Notes: generated by a model from the letters alone, not told the origin. Numbered from the stretch's first letter, positions 49,791 to 60,471 are shown. The stretch: 64,000 nt of DNA from CAZHEV01 sp964531335 [NCBI: uncultured bacterium] (GCA_964531335.1 CAZHEV010000003.1:1-64000); one strand, 5' to 3'. Numbers and translations: made by a program.

Positions 49791-52700
49791 TTACTCGACT
49801 CTCACGGTTCCGCCCGCGATCCTTGCGTAGAACCGCGGGGAGTACATGGCCTCGGCCACCACCGGCGGCAGCACAAAGGTCCCCTCGAAGGTCGGGCTCA
49901 ATCTCGTCGCGAAGACGAGCCGTCTCGGTCCCAGGTCGAAGAACCAGTTGACGCGGTCGTCACGCACGTCCATGTAGTCGCCCTCCGTCACCCGGAGCTC
50001 TCTGATCCAGTCCGGCAGCCCCTCGTCCGCAAGGCGCGTGTTTATGATCTCCCAGCCCGACGGGAATACGCTCGACAGCGCCACATCCTCCAGCGTCGCG
50101 CCGTATCCGCTCTCGACCGTATAGACGACCCAGAAGGGTACGCCCTGCGGCATATCGGCGACGTCGATAGGGCGCCCGCGATCGTCGAAGAAGCCCCTGT
50201 TCAGTTGAATGCCGCTGGACTCCGCGCGGAGCCGGCTCTCCAGAGGCACGCCCTCCTCGAGCAAAGTCACGTACAGCGTGCCGCCGCTTTCGTTGACGAT
50301 CGTGACCTGCTTGTCCCAGGCGTCCTCCAGATCGAGCGTCATCTGATAGCCTTCGAGCTTGAGCATCCGCTCGGGCCCGTCACCCACCGTCATTCGAAAG
50401 GATATGTCTCCGCCGGAGGAGGGGACCGCCGAGTAGTAGGCGCCCACGCTGAGCACGGCCATGGCGGACTCCTGCGTTGAGTACCATCCCCCCGAGCGGA
50501 ACGACGCCGCAACGTCGCGGAGCAGAACCGACGCGGTCCTGACGTCTCCCATCTCGACGAGAAGATATGCGATAAACGCCCTGTCGCGCAGGGCGGACCC
50601 GTAGGTTCCTCCCAGCTCGCGGTAACTCTCCACGTCGGTCCTCGACGACTCCCTTATGGAGCGGGCCACGTCCTCGACGCCGCCCAGGTGATAGGACGCG
50701 GCGAGCAGCATTCGCGAAAGCGGGTCCAACGAGCCGAGCCAGTTCTCGCGCATGAGGTTCATCGCCCCCATATGGGGCCGGCCCGCGAGCGCAAGGGCGA
50801 ACAGCCTGTAGGCCTGATACCTGTGATTCTCCCTGTCGACGATCTTCGCGCGGCTTTCGGCGCCCTCCAGCCAGTGCGAGTAGAGGTCCTCCGGCACGTG
50901 GTACCCCTTTGCGCGGGCCACGGTGAGGAAGTGCCCGGCGTAGGTCGATCCCCAATCGCTGAGCTTCGCCCCGCGGCGGCGCGAGACAGGCCAGAAGGAG
51001 AACCCGTCGCCGAGCCTGTAGCCGGCCAGCTCCCTTATGGTCGAGTTGACGTGGTCCGTCACGGCCCGCCTCTGATGGGGCTTCAGATCGGTGAGCTCCG
51101 GCAGGAAGATCTGGGCGAAGGCCGAGGACACGATCTGCTCGATGCAGCCATAGGGATAGCGGATCAAGAAGGACAGCCGCTTCTGAAGGTGGATGTCGGG
51201 CGCTCCGGTGAAAGCGATGCGCGCCCTGTTCGTGCCGCCTATCCCGATCCTCCGGGGCACCAAAGTGACGGGCGCGCCCTCGACGGCCGCGGTGTCCGTC
51301 ACCTCGGTGTAGTGGGGATTGGGGCTCGTTACGGGAAGATCGACCTCGTAATCGGCCGAGTGGGAACCCGAGGCCGCCGCCACGGTGATCTCGGCCGCCC
51401 CCACCGTATCTCCCACCTCCACGGAGAAAGCCGCGTGCCGCTCGCCGGGTCCCTCGAACTCGACTCCGGAGACCGTGGGGCCGGCAGCTTCAAGGGCCCC
51501 CGACAGAGAAATGGACACTTCCGCCTCCGCTATCGTGCTGTCCATCGAGAACACGGAGACCGGCAGCTCGAACCTGTCCCCGGGCCTGGCCACCCTGGGC
51601 ACGGTGGGAAGCACCATGAGAGCTTGGCGGACCGGCACCGTCTCCTCGAGAGACGCGTAGCTGTCGCCCGCCGCCCCTATGACCATGACCCTCACCGAGC
51701 CCACGTAGTTGGGCATGGCGAGCGCGGTGCTGACCGTTTGGCCGGGCTCGATCTCGATGGGCCCCTCGAAGATCGCGACCGGCCTGAAGCGCCGCACTCT
51801 CGTTCTATCCGCCCGCTTCAGGCGCTCCTCCTCCATCATGGCCCCGCCAATGGAGAGAAAGCGATCCATGTCGGGGCGCAGAATCCCCAGGATCTGGTCG
51901 TAGTTGTCGAAAGTCGCTACGCCCAGGCGGATCTTCTCGTAGAAATGCTCCCAGGGGGATGGGGTCTCGAAGGCGGTTATGTCCAGAAGGCCCTCGTCCA
52001 CGACGGCGATAGTGTAGGACGCGGGGCGCGACGCGCGCGAGGTGACCTCGACCGCGAGCTCCTCCTCCGGTCCTGTCTCATCGGGAACGGTCAGCTCCAG
52101 GATCAGATGCGTGGACGGGTCCTCGATGTAGAGTGTCTTGACGCCATAAGTACGCATCGGCACGTCGTTCGTGTTCTGGTTGTGCGGCTGGATGAGGCTC
52201 ACCGAGGCGTAGCAGTTCGGGATCATCTCTTCGGTAATGGCGAACTCGAACGAGGTCCGGCCTCCCTCCACGGCCTTCCAGTCCTTCCGTATGAGGCGGT
52301 CTCCCTGCTCGACCGTCAACAGGGCCATGCCACGCTCGGGCGTCTCGAAAGTGATCGAGGCGCGGTCGCCCGGGCCGTAAACGTTCTTGTTCGAGGTGAT
52401 CCGCAGGAAGCTCGGCTCCTCTTCCTCGACCGGCTCGTACCCCCATCTCGATCCGTAGAAGAAGACCCCCGCGCGATGTCCGGACTCCTCGTCGGTCACC
52501 TCGATGAGGTGCCTCCCCTGATCCTCCACCGAGAAGCTGTGGGCGATGGGCTCGTCCTGAGATATATATGTGTGCTCCCCGGCCGGGTAGGTGGACTCCA
52601 TTCGGCGAAAGTCGACTCTGTCCCCGCGGCCGTACTCCCACCACCAGTGGCTGCTGTTCACGTACAGCGATACCTTGAGCCTGTGGCCGGCCACAGGCTC

Positions 52701-55277
52701 GCCGTCAGGGCCCACGACCACGATAGGGACTTCGTACTTCTCACCGATGAGCGCCGATCGGCCGCCGAAGACGTCCTTGATCCCGACGAACGCGGCCCTG
52801 GGATATATGGTGAGCGGTGTCCTTTGGGTGGTGAAGCCGCCGCCCGTCTCGAAGACCTTGGTCTCGAGAATCGCCTGGACGAGCCCCGGCGCCTCGCCCA
52901 CGCCTTCGAGCTCCGCCCTGAACCCGCGCGATCCGGACTCGTCGAGCGTGCCCTTGAAGGCGGATAGATGCCTCTGCCTGAAGCTCCGCGTCGGTGTGGA
53001 GAAGGTGAAATGAGGGTACTCACTCGGCGAGAAGCGCCTCTCACGTAGCGTCATCTCGACCTCGGTCCTGTGGCCGGACGCGGGCGTCCCGAAAAGGTAC
53101 TCGGCCTCTATCTTGCCCCTTACGACCGTCTCGGGCGCCCGGATCTCGCCGGGAACTTCCACGTTCACCTTCAATCGAAACGGCTTCACCGTCTCGATCC
53201 GCAATCGCTTCGTGAACTCCAGATCGCCGATCTTCAGCCTGGCCGGCCATTCCCCCGTTGGGTCGTCGGGCGAGGTTTCGAAGGGGAAGTGTACGTGCCC
53301 GTTCCGGCCGCACTGCTCTCTCGCCTCGTGGACCATCTGCCCGAGCGGGTTCGTCACGCGCAGCACCACCGGGAGCCTCTGGGGAGGCACCTCGCCCCGG
53401 ATCCGCACGATCGCCGACAGGTGGATGGTGTCGCCCGGCCGGTGCACACCTCGGTCCGCGTAGGCGAAGACGTCCGTGCCGTCCACGCCGCCGGCCGCCC
53501 CGCCCACTTCGAAATTGTTGATCTGCCACCTGGGATGGCGGTCGCTCATGACGGCGATACCCGACTCGTGGCTGCCCAGGATGTAAGCTCCCGTACGGTC
53601 GAAGAAGGCGTAGCCGCCGGAGTCGGTCGAGCGCGACTCGATGAGCTTGTTCTCGTAGGTATATAGATCGAGCTTCAACCCGCTCAGTGGGCGCGCGGTG
53701 AGGACGTCGGCGGCGAAGACATGGGTCGCCGAATCGGTCACCTTGACGGTCAACCCCACATTGGAGGAGACCAGGAGCTTGCTCGACTCGCCGTGCCTGT
53801 AGTAGTATCCGGGCTCGCAGGGATCGGAGTAGTAGTCATCGTCCTCGTAGTACAAATCACCGGCGCCGAGGTCATCCCGCGAGTTCGTGCACCTGCCCGC
53901 CAGGTCACCTTTGTCGAAGGCCAGCTTGATCACGAAGACGGAGCTCGTCTTGCCCTTGAAGATCGATGTGAGGTCCAGCTCCGTCTTTATCCACTCGTTC
54001 CTCTCCTGCGCGATCGTCAACTTCTCCCCGAAGATCGTCTCCCCGACCCGATTGAGGTCGTTGTAGCCGCGCCCGTAGTAGCCGCGGCCGTCCTGCGACG
54101 GGTCCACCAGGGCGTTTCGCTGGAGGAAGAAGCCCACGTTCTGGGGGTATATCTCCATGACCGAGACCCGTATCCGGGATACGTTGACCGACTCGAGCTG
54201 AAGCTTGTACTCGTTGTCCGCCGGCATGTAGACTCCGTCGTCGAGCCAGCGGACCTCCGGTTTCAGGTTCTCCAGGGTGAAGGACTCGACGTACTCGCCG
54301 GGCAGCTTGGTGCCGTAAGCGCTCGGGAAGCCCTCGGCTATGGTGATGCCGTAGAGCCGTCCCGGGGTGAAATCTCCCTCTATGAGAAGATACTTTCCGT
54401 TTACGCGCACTTCATAGGGCACCGGGGCTTCGACCGTCACGAAGCCCGAAAGGTCGATGCCCTCCTTTATGGGCTCGTTGAACCTGAAGCCGTACGTCAG
54501 CACTTCGGAGTCGCGCCCGGTCATATCGAAGTGATCCAGGACCCGGAAGACCCCGGCGGCGGGCAGATGCGCCAGGTACACCCACGGATCTCGTCCGGGC
54601 GAGTATCGTTTGGGAAGGCGGACGGTCACGTTCCGCCCCCTGTCGATGCGCTCGATCACTTCCGAGCGGATCTCGACTCTCCGGGGCCCGTCGCCCGGTC
54701 GCACTTCCACGTCGACCTGCTTCTGATCCACGGTGAGTGAGATGTCGTCGGCGACCTCGACCGCGTCCACGGGCTCGGCGAGCTCGATGAACCCGGAGTA
54801 GCGCACGCCGTTTTTCACATCGGGCACCGGAGCGAAATCCGCCGATATGGAAAGGACCTCCTGCTCGGCGACCTTGAACGAGAGCTTTAAGTCGTTGACG
54901 TTTCTGCTCTCGCCGAAGGCCACCTTGCCGTGAAGAACGCCTTCTATGCGCGCTCCGGCCGGCAACCGGCCCTCCGGCACGAACCGAAGCAGCCGCCGCG
55001 ACACCCATTCCGCGTGCCCTCTTATCTCGGGCGAGAAGGTGAACGGGTTCTCGTCGAGCACCGCGCCTTCCAAGTGCGAAGGTATGACGGGCTCCCCGAA
55101 GGTCACGTCGATATCGGCGGTGGTGGAGACCACGCCGTCCGGCGCGGCGACCACGGCCTCGTTCAGGTCGAGCATTTCCCCCCGGACCGCCTCGGGCCCG
55201 GCCGGCTTGTCGGCTTCCTCGACTTTCTCGCAGGACACCAGCGCGCAGAGGATCAGGACGGGGAGCAGGCGTTTCAT
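49791..55277 (-). CDS. Bacterial alpha-2-macroglobulin (YfhM-like) lipoprotein
   Basis: 1828 residues, normal for the family. The signal peptide ends in lipobox LVSC (Cys16), so the protein is anchored in the periplasm. N-terminal Ig-like MG domains include YADRGVHRPGDTIHLSAIVR and SNKNVYGPGDRASITFETPERGMALLTVE, both typical of A2M. The thioester motif is present as YPYGCIEQIV, with Cys1378. It is followed by the alpha-toroid domain (ALALAGRPHMGAMNL, RDRAFIAYLLVEMGD). It traps foreign proteases that breach the outer membrane, and the partner PbpC downstream can repair the wall. Confidence 0.95.
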   Translation of the reverse strand: MKRLLPVLILCALVSCEKVEEADKPAGPEAVRGEMLDLNEAVVAAPDGVVSTTADIDVTFGEPVIPSHLEGAVLDENPFTFSPEIRGHAEWVSRRLLRFVPEGRLPAGARIEGVLHGKVAFGESRNVNDLKLSFKVAEQEVLSISADFAPVPDVKNGVRYSGFIELAEPVDAVEVADDISLTVDQKQVDVEVRPGDGPRRVEIRSEVIERIDRGRNVTVRLPKRYSPGRDPWVYLAHLPAAGVFRVLDHFDMTGRDSEVLTYGFRFNEPIKEGIDLSGFVTVEAPVPYEVRVNGKYLLIEGDFTPGRLYGITIAEGFPSAYGTKLPGEYVESFTLENLKPEVRWLDDGVYMPADNEYKLQLESVNVSRIRVSVMEIYPQNVGFFLQRNALVDPSQDGRGYYGRGYNDLNRVGETIFGEKLTIAQERNEWIKTELDLTSIFKGKTSSVFVIKLAFDKGDLAGRCTNSRDDLGAGDLYYEDDDYYSDPCEPGYYYRHGESSKLLVSSNVGLTVKVTDSATHVFAADVLTARPLSGLKLDLYTYENKLIESRSTDSGGYAFFDRTGAYILGSHESGIAVMSDRHPRWQINNFEVGGAAGGVDGTDVFAYADRGVHRPGDTIHLSAIVRIRGEVPPQRLPVVLRVTNPLGQMVHEAREQCGRNGHVHFPFETSPDDPTGEWPARLKIGDLEFTKRLRIETVKPFRLKVNVEVPGEIRAPETVVRGKIEAEYLFGTPASGHRTEVEMTLRERRFSPSEYPHFTFSTPTRSFRQRHLSAFKGTLDESGSRGFRAELEGVGEAPGLVQAILETKVFETGGGFTTQRTPLTIYPRAAFVGIKDVFGGRSALIGEKYEVPIVVVGPDGEPVAGHRLKVSLYVNSSHWWWEYGRGDRVDFRRMESTYPAGEHTYISQDEPIAHSFSVEDQGRHLIEVTDEESGHRAGVFFYGSRWGYEPVEEEEPSFLRITSNKNVYGPGDRASITFETPERGMALLTVEQGDRLIRKDWKAVEGGRTSFEFAITEEMIPNCYASVSLIQPHNQNTNDVPMRTYGVKTLYIEDPSTHLILELTVPDETGPEEELAVEVTSRASRPASYTIAVVDEGLLDITAFETPSPWEHFYEKIRLGVATFDNYDQILGILRPDMDRFLSIGGAMMEEERLKRADRTRVRRFRPVAIFEGPIEIEPGQTVSTALAMPNYVGSVRVMVIGAAGDSYASLEETVPVRQALMVLPTVPRVARPGDRFELPVSVFSMDSTIAEAEVSISLSGALEAAGPTVSGVEFEGPGERHAAFSVEVGDTVGAAEITVAAASGSHSADYEVDLPVTSPNPHYTEVTDTAAVEGAPVTLVPRRIGIGGTNRARIAFTGAPDIHLQKRLSFLIRYPYGCIEQIVSSAFAQIFLPELTDLKPHQRRAVTDHVNSTIRELAGYRLGDGFSFWPVSRRRGAKLSDWGSTYAGHFLTVARAKGYHVPEDLYSHWLEGAESRAKIVDRENHRYQAYRLFALALAGRPHMGAMNLMRENWLGSLDPLSRMLLAASYHLGGVEDVARSIRESSRTDVESYRELGGTYGSALRDRAFIAYLLVEMGDVRTASVLLRDVAASFRSGGWYSTQESAMAVLSVGAYYSAVPSSGGDISFRMTVGDGPERMLKLEGYQMTLDLEDAWDKQVTIVNESGGTLYVTLLEEGVPLESRLRAESSGIQLNRGFFDDRGRPIDVADMPQGVPFWVVYTVESGYGATLEDVALSSVFPSGWEIINTRLADEGLPDWIRELRVTEGDYMDVRDDRVNWFFDLGPRRLVFATRLSPTFEGTFVLPPVVAEAMYSPRFYARIAGGTVRVE

Positions 55278-55416
55278 AATTCACCTCCCTGACAGGGGAA
55301 CTTGCGTAGAGGCGACGAGACAGGCCTTCGGGATGCCGGCGAGTCCCAAGGCAATATGTAAGCCATCGAGACTTGCGGATCAAGCACAAGATCAGCGCCC
55401 GGGCGGCGCCATACGG

Positions 55417-57390
55417 CTACAGAAGGAAGACCCTCACCAGGATGTCCGCGATCCCCATGAGCGCGGCGCCCGCGATGAGCCCGGCGCATATCGGCTCCTG
55501 GGTGTCCACCCAGACCTTGAAGCCCTGGGAATCATGCTTGTGGCCGTAGCGGTGGCGCATCCAGTGGAAAAAGCCCGCCCCCGCGAACATGGCTATGGTG
55601 GAGTCGGGCGGGATAACGACGCCGAGACCCATTGCCAGGGGCGAAAGCGGGAATTTCCCCTTTCTCGCAATGCGGACTATCTCGAACGCCAGGCCCACCA
55701 CCGCGGCCACCAGCATGGCCCACATGGCTGAGTCGGGGATGGGGGACTCGCCCTCGGAGAAGACGGAGGTGACCAGGTCCGATACGCCCTTCCACTGAAG
55801 GGCGGCCGGGAAGCCGAACTGGTCCGTGACCAGCGTGGTCAGCATGTTCATCCCGGGCTTGTACTCCGATAGAAACAGCAGGTAGAAGAGAGGCGTGCTG
55901 GCGAGGGCTCCCGAGACTATTCCTATGACGTGGGCTATGGCCTGCTGGCGGGGCTTGGCGCCGAGCATGTATCCCGGCTTTATGTCCATCAGGAGATTGG
56001 AGGCGTTCGACGCCACCTCCGTGGTCATGAGCGCCGTCATGAGGTTGGTGGGGGGGTGCCTGGGGCTCAGCATCCCGAAAGCGAACTGGGGTATCTTGGA
56101 CATCGCGCCGGTGGGCGTGATCCCGGTGAGCGCGGTCGAGTTCGCGGCGATCAGGGTCAGCACTATGATGAGAGGTATGGCTATGGCGCCGAGGTGGATC
56201 TCCACCCCGAACCACATGTGGGCCAGATAGACGCCTATCGCGCCTATCACGGGTATGCCCACGAACGAGATCCAGAGAGGAAGCTCTATGTGCCGCAGCA
56301 CGTCCTCGCCCTGCTCCTCCGACTTGGTTCTCCTTCTCTTCAAGAAGCCTGTGAAGGCGCTGACTATTATCTTCGGCCTTGCGAAAAGCCCGGCCAGCGC
56401 GCCAACGACCATTATCGCTATGCCCCACCACAGCGCCCAGGTGTTTACCACGTGCACCCTGCTGAAGGTGCCGTCCGCCCTGGGGAGGATCTCGCCCGCG
56501 TCTATCATTATGGGCACTATTACGACGAAGTTTATGATCATCCCTATGAGCATGCTGGTCGCGGCGCGAAAGCCCATGAGCCCGCCCGCGCCGAACATGG
56601 CCAGGTCTATGGACGCCGTCAACCCGAGCTGCCGTATGTCCACGCCCGCCAGCTTGGGGATGGGCAGGTAGCCCTTTTCGGCCAGCTTGTAGTACCAGTG
56701 GTCTAACTCGGGCGGGAAGCGCCAGAAGCTCTTCAGGCCGATGACCTTCATCTGCACGTACTGCATGATGTTTTGGCCGGTGACGAGGGTCACGCCGGCG
56801 CCTATGGCGGCGGCTATGGCGAGCACCTTCGCCTTGAAAAGCCCCACCGCGGCCTTCGACGTGTACAGGGTGTCGAGCACCACGCCGCAGGCGCGGCCCT
56901 CGGGGAAGGGCTGCTGCTCCTCGTTTATGAAGCGGCGCTTCATGGGAAAGGCGACCAGCACGCCCAGGGAGGACAGCACCACGTTGAAGATCATCATCCG
57001 CTGCCACTGCATGGGCTCGTTCTGCACCATCATGTACGCGGCCATGCCGGAGATCAGGGGGCTGGTCATGTATCCCGCGGCCGTGGCGCAGGACTGCATC
57101 GCGTTGTTCTCGAGTATCGTCATGTCCTTCGCGCCGAGGCGGGAGAGGATCTTGAACATGGAGAAGGCGAGTATTACCGAGGTGATGCCGACGCCTAGGG
57201 TCCAACCGGTCTTGGCGCCCACGTAGAGGTTGGTTGCCGAGAGTATGCCGCCCAGGAAGAACCCGGTGAGGCCGGCCCGCAGCGTGAGCTGGGGCATGTC
57301 TCCGCGCCAGACGTTGTCGAACCACCAACGGTCCTTCTGCCGGCGAGTCCAAGTGCGGACCTGCTCGTCGGTCAGGTGCTTTATCGCCAT
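55417..57390 (-). CDS. OPT-family oligopeptide transporter
   Basis: 657 residues with about 16 hydrophobic segments. OPT marks include LTLRAGLTGFFLGGILSATNLYVGAKTGW at the N-terminus, FPEGRACGVVLDTLY, NSTALTGITPTGAMSKIPQF, LMDIKPGYMLGAKPRQQAIAHVIG and, near the end, LAMGLGVVIPPDSTIAMFAGAGF. The last motif is typical of the prokaryotic OPT branch. It moves peptides or metal-peptide chelates. It is divergent from the POT gene at 57614, a second peptide transporter. Confidence 0.9.
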   Translation of the reverse strand: MAIKHLTDEQVRTWTRRQKDRWWFDNVWRGDMPQLTLRAGLTGFFLGGILSATNLYVGAKTGWTLGVGITSVILAFSMFKILSRLGAKDMTILENNAMQSCATAAGYMTSPLISGMAAYMMVQNEPMQWQRMMIFNVVLSSLGVLVAFPMKRRFINEEQQPFPEGRACGVVLDTLYTSKAAVGLFKAKVLAIAAAIGAGVTLVTGQNIMQYVQMKVIGLKSFWRFPPELDHWYYKLAEKGYLPIPKLAGVDIRQLGLTASIDLAMFGAGGLMGFRAATSMLIGMIINFVVIVPIMIDAGEILPRADGTFSRVHVVNTWALWWGIAIMVVGALAGLFARPKIIVSAFTGFLKRRRTKSEEQGEDVLRHIELPLWISFVGIPVIGAIGVYLAHMWFGVEIHLGAIAIPLIIVLTLIAANSTALTGITPTGAMSKIPQFAFGMLSPRHPPTNLMTALMTTEVASNASNLLMDIKPGYMLGAKPRQQAIAHVIGIVSGALASTPLFYLLFLSEYKPGMNMLTTLVTDQFGFPAALQWKGVSDLVTSVFSEGESPIPDSAMWAMLVAAVVGLAFEIVRIARKGKFPLSPLAMGLGVVIPPDSTIAMFAGAGFFHWMRHRYGHKHDSQGFKVWVDTQEPICAGLIAGAALMGIADILVRVFLL

Positions 57391-57471
57391 ACTCTCCCCT
57401 CGGAGCTCCCGTCGAGAGCCGGATGCGACCGTCGCGCGAAAACACGGCGATTATAGGCAACCATCGCCGCC

Positions 57472-57501
57472 TTGACAACGGGGAAATAGTGGGAATAGAA
57501 T
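57472..57501 (+). promoter_or_regulatory. Sigma-70 promoter of the POT transporter gene
   Basis: Perfect TTGACA (57472-57477), 18-base spacer, TAGAAT (57496-57501, five of six). The leader would be about 105 bases. Confidence 0.6.
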
Positions 57502-57613
57502 TTGTTGCTCGATTTCGAGAAAGCTCATTCGATCCGCCGGCGACATCGGCGGTCGCGCTACGATCGCAGAGGCTCATCGCCGCCCAAAGGCCATTCAAGA
57601 AGGAGGTGCAAGC

Positions 57614-58993
57614 TTGGCCGCGCCAGCGACGTCCGGACGAACGATACTCGGACATCCCCGGGGACTCTTCGTGCTCTTCTTCACCGAGATGTGGGAGCGC
57701 ATGTCCTACTACGGCATGCGGGCGCTCCTGGTCCTCTACATGGTCGACCATCTCTTTATCAGAAAGGACGTGGGGCAGGCGGTCCTCGGCTTCAACGAGG
57801 TGAGGGGCGTCCTGGAGTCCATATTCGGTCCGCTCGCCATACAGCCTCTCTCCTCGCAGATCTACGGCCTGTACACGGCTTTCGTATATCTTACGCCCTT
57901 CTTCGGGGGGATGCTGGCCGACAGAGTGGTGGGGCAGCGAAAGGCCGTCATCATAGGCGCGGTGATGATGGCCGCCGGCAACTTCCTGCTGGTATCGGAG
58001 TCGTTTTTCTTCCCGGCTCTTCTCGTGCTGATCCTCGGAAACGGGATGTTCAAGCCGAACATAGCCACTCAGGTGGGGATACTCTATCCCAAGGGCGACC
58101 CGAGGCGCGACAGGGCATTCACGATATTCTACATGGGAGTCAACCTCGGCGCGTTCATATCACCGCTTATCTGCGGGACACTGGGGCAGACGGTGGGATG
58201 GCGCTACGGATTCGCGGCCGCGGGCGTGGGGATGGTGCTGGGGCTCATCATATACCTTCTGGGCCAGAGGACGCTTGCTCCCGACACGCTGGCGCAGAGC
58301 AAGATGGAGAAGGGGCCGAAGAGACCGTTGACCGCGGACGACTGGAAGTGCGTCGGAGCGCTGGTCGTCCTCTGCGCCTTGAACATCGTCTTCTGGGCGG
58401 TGTACGAGCAGCAGGGCAATACCATGCAGCTTTTCGCGGACCGCCATACCGATTGGAGCTTCTTCGGCCGGCAGATGCCCTCGACCTGGTTTCAGTCCTT
58501 CAACCCTCTCATGATCTTTATCTTCGCTCCCGTTCTGAACGTGGTCTGGGCGTGGCAGGCGCGCAGAAGGCGCGAGCCCTCCAGCGTGGTGAAGATGGCC
58601 ATCGGCTGCTTCCTTCTGGGGCTGTCCTTCGTAATACTCATCGTGGCGGTCCAGGGGCTGGAGCCCGACCAGCGCCGGAGCGTTATGTGGCTGCTCAGCA
58701 CCTCGCTGGTGCTCACTGTCGGCGAGCTCTATCTCTCGCCGATAGGGTTGTCCATGGTGACCAAGGTCGCGCCCAGGCAGATCGTGTCGATGATGATGGG
58801 CGTGTGGTTCCTGTCCAGCTTCTTCGGCAACTACCTGTCGGGCTATCTGGGCACTTACTGGCAGAAGATGCCGCAGTGGATGTTCTTCGGGATGCTGACC
58901 GTTATGGGACTTGCGGCGGGGATTGCGATACTGGCCATCAGCCGGCCTGTCAATCGGATCCTGTCGAGGCGCATGGACGCGCAGCCCGAGTGA
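57614..58993 (+). CDS. POT-family proton-dependent peptide transporter (copy 2)
   Basis: 459 residues with 12 or more helices. The start is a TTG with a very strong AAGGAGGTGCAAGC site. POT signatures are intact: FFTEMWERMSYYGMRALLVLYM with ExxER, GGMLADRVVGQRKAV, and the PTR2 motif NGMFKPNIATQVG...RAFTIFYMGVNLGAFISPL. FWAVYEQQGNTMQLFADR in the middle matches the late motif. It imports di- and tripeptides with protons. It is distinct from the copy at 41770-43359, which is longer and has a diverged ExxER region. Confidence 0.9.
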   Translation: MAAPATSGRTILGHPRGLFVLFFTEMWERMSYYGMRALLVLYMVDHLFIRKDVGQAVLGFNEVRGVLESIFGPLAIQPLSSQIYGLYTAFVYLTPFFGGMLADRVVGQRKAVIIGAVMMAAGNFLLVSESFFFPALLVLILGNGMFKPNIATQVGILYPKGDPRRDRAFTIFYMGVNLGAFISPLICGTLGQTVGWRYGFAAAGVGMVLGLIIYLLGQRTLAPDTLAQSKMEKGPKRPLTADDWKCVGALVVLCALNIVFWAVYEQQGNTMQLFADRHTDWSFFGRQMPSTWFQSFNPLMIFIFAPVLNVVWAWQARRRREPSSVVKMAIGCFLLGLSFVILIVAVQGLEPDQRRSVMWLLSTSLVLTVGELYLSPIGLSMVTKVAPRQIVSMMMGVWFLSSFFGNYLSGYLGTYWQKMPQWMFFGMLTVMGLAAGIAILAISRPVNRILSRRMDAQPE

Positions 58994-59003
58994 CCCCGGT
59001 CCC

Positions 59004-60470
59004 TCAATCGTCCCTGGAACGCAGGAACTCCTTGCGAAGATACTCGTGCATGCGGTAGCCCCGCTCGTCCGGCTCGGCCTCCTGGATGAAGGCGAAGGGC
59101 GCCGGGGAGTCGTACGCGAGTATGGAGTGGCATAGCGTGCAGTCGATGGAGATGGCGTCGCCGTCCTCGTCTACGATGTCCGGGCTGTGACACCTGAAAC
59201 AGCCGCCCTCCGCCTCGTGACCGATCAGGCTCGGGTAGGTGTTCCAGGTGATGTTCATCTCGTGATGAATGTTTCTATTGTAGGCGGCCTGGAGTGTCTC
59301 TATCGCCTCCTGCAACTCCTCGCTCTTCGCCTCCAGGACCTCGGGATGATTCCTCTTGTAGTACCCTGTGAGCTTGTCGGATATGCCGTCCATGGCGTCC
59401 TGCTTGCTCGGGTACCCCGCGGTAATGGCGGCCAGCGCCTCCCTCTTTATGAACGGCAGCGAGGAGTCGATGAGATAGTGCTCGATCCGGTCGTCGACCA
59501 GCTCGCTTGGGTCCTCGTAGATGTGAGTCGCCCTGTTGTGGCAATCCACGCAGTCCATTGTCCGCACCTGGGAGGCGGTGGGCTCCTCGTAGGGCAGGTT
59601 GCGGTTGCGGAATCTCTTGAAGCTCCCGTCCGGCTGCCTGACGTCCACCCAGATCATTACCTCGCGCTCGTCGTCGACCGACTCGTAGCGCACCTCGTTC
59701 TCGTCGGCAATGTGCCAGTGTATTCCGGAGCGCGGGCCTCGCTTGCCGGCGTCGATCTTGATGCTGAGAGTCGTGTAGCGGGGGGTGGACTGCATGTCCT
59801 TGTTGTGACGGGCCATGGTCAGCAGCCTCTGGCCGTAGAACTTGTCGGGCCAGTGGCACTCCTCGCAGGTCTCCCTGGAGGGCCTGAGGCTGTGAACGGG
59901 GGTGGGGATAGGCCTCTCGTAAAGGTCGAAGGTGGACGATATTATCTGCCATGCGCCGTTTAGCTTGCTGTCCAGGAGGGCGTCGAAGCCCTCGCCGACG
60001 TGGCACTCGACGCACTTGACCCTGGCGTGCGGGGAGTCCTGGTAGGTCACCCATTCGGGGTTCATGACCGAGTGGCAAGCGGTGCCGCAGAAATGCGACT
60101 CATCCATGAAAACGAGCATCCTGGAGGCCGCGACGCCCAGGAAGACCAGGTTCAGAAAGGTGAGGGCCGCTATGCTCTGGAATAGCCTGGACCCTAGAAA
60201 CCCGCCGCGGGTGTCCTCGGGTTTGAGCTCGCCGCCGGACCTCTTGAACCGGCGCCAGCCTATCGGTATGAGTATCAGGCCTATCGCGAAGAGCGTGGGA
60301 AGGGCCAGGTAAACTATCAGCCCGATGTAGGCGTTGTGGAGTAGCCCGGCCAGCATGGCGAGCTCGATCACCAGAAAGGTGATGAAAGACGCGGTGGTCA
60401 GAGCGACCCCGAGGCGGCCGACCCAGTCCGCGGACAACTTCCTGACGAAACGAACGTAGGTTTCCAGCAC
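59004..60470 (-). CDS. NapC/NirT-type membrane-anchored hexaheme cytochrome c
   Basis: 488 residues. Three membrane segments (two at residues ~20-72, one at ~96-116) are followed by a NapC/NirT-like start DESHFCGTACHSVMNPEW, where the first heme site is CxxxCH. It then has CVECH (153-157), CEECH, CVDCH, CFRCH and CTLCH, so six heme sites in all. Such proteins pass electrons from quinol to a periplasmic reductase. The start is a GTG at 60470, one base after the stop of the octaheme gene, so the two genes are coupled. It is the last gene of the redox operon. Confidence 0.85.
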   Translation of the reverse strand: MLETYVRFVRKLSADWVGRLGVALTTASFITFLVIELAMLAGLLHNAYIGLIVYLALPTLFAIGLILIPIGWRRFKRSGGELKPEDTRGGFLGSRLFQSIAALTFLNLVFLGVAASRMLVFMDESHFCGTACHSVMNPEWVTYQDSPHARVKCVECHVGEGFDALLDSKLNGAWQIISSTFDLYERPIPTPVHSLRPSRETCEECHWPDKFYGQRLLTMARHNKDMQSTPRYTTLSIKIDAGKRGPRSGIHWHIADENEVRYESVDDEREVMIWVDVRQPDGSFKRFRNRNLPYEEPTASQVRTMDCVDCHNRATHIYEDPSELVDDRIEHYLIDSSLPFIKREALAAITAGYPSKQDAMDGISDKLTGYYKRNHPEVLEAKSEELQEAIETLQAAYNRNIHHEMNITWNTYPSLIGHEAEGGCFRCHSPDIVDEDGDAISIDCTLCHSILAYDSPAPFAFIQEAEPDERGYRMHEYLRKEFLRSRDD

Positions 60471-60471
60471 T

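Noticed and set aside
49740-54740. Long plus-strand open frames opposite pbpC and the alpha-2-macroglobulin gene
   Set aside because: They are high-GC antisense shadows with Arg/His/Gly-rich composition and no domains. The minus-strand genes are unmistakable.
55532-57751. 739-codon minus-strand frame overlapping the OPT gene
   Set aside because: It is a shifted frame of the OPT gene with very Arg/His-rich composition. The OPT frame has the family motifs.
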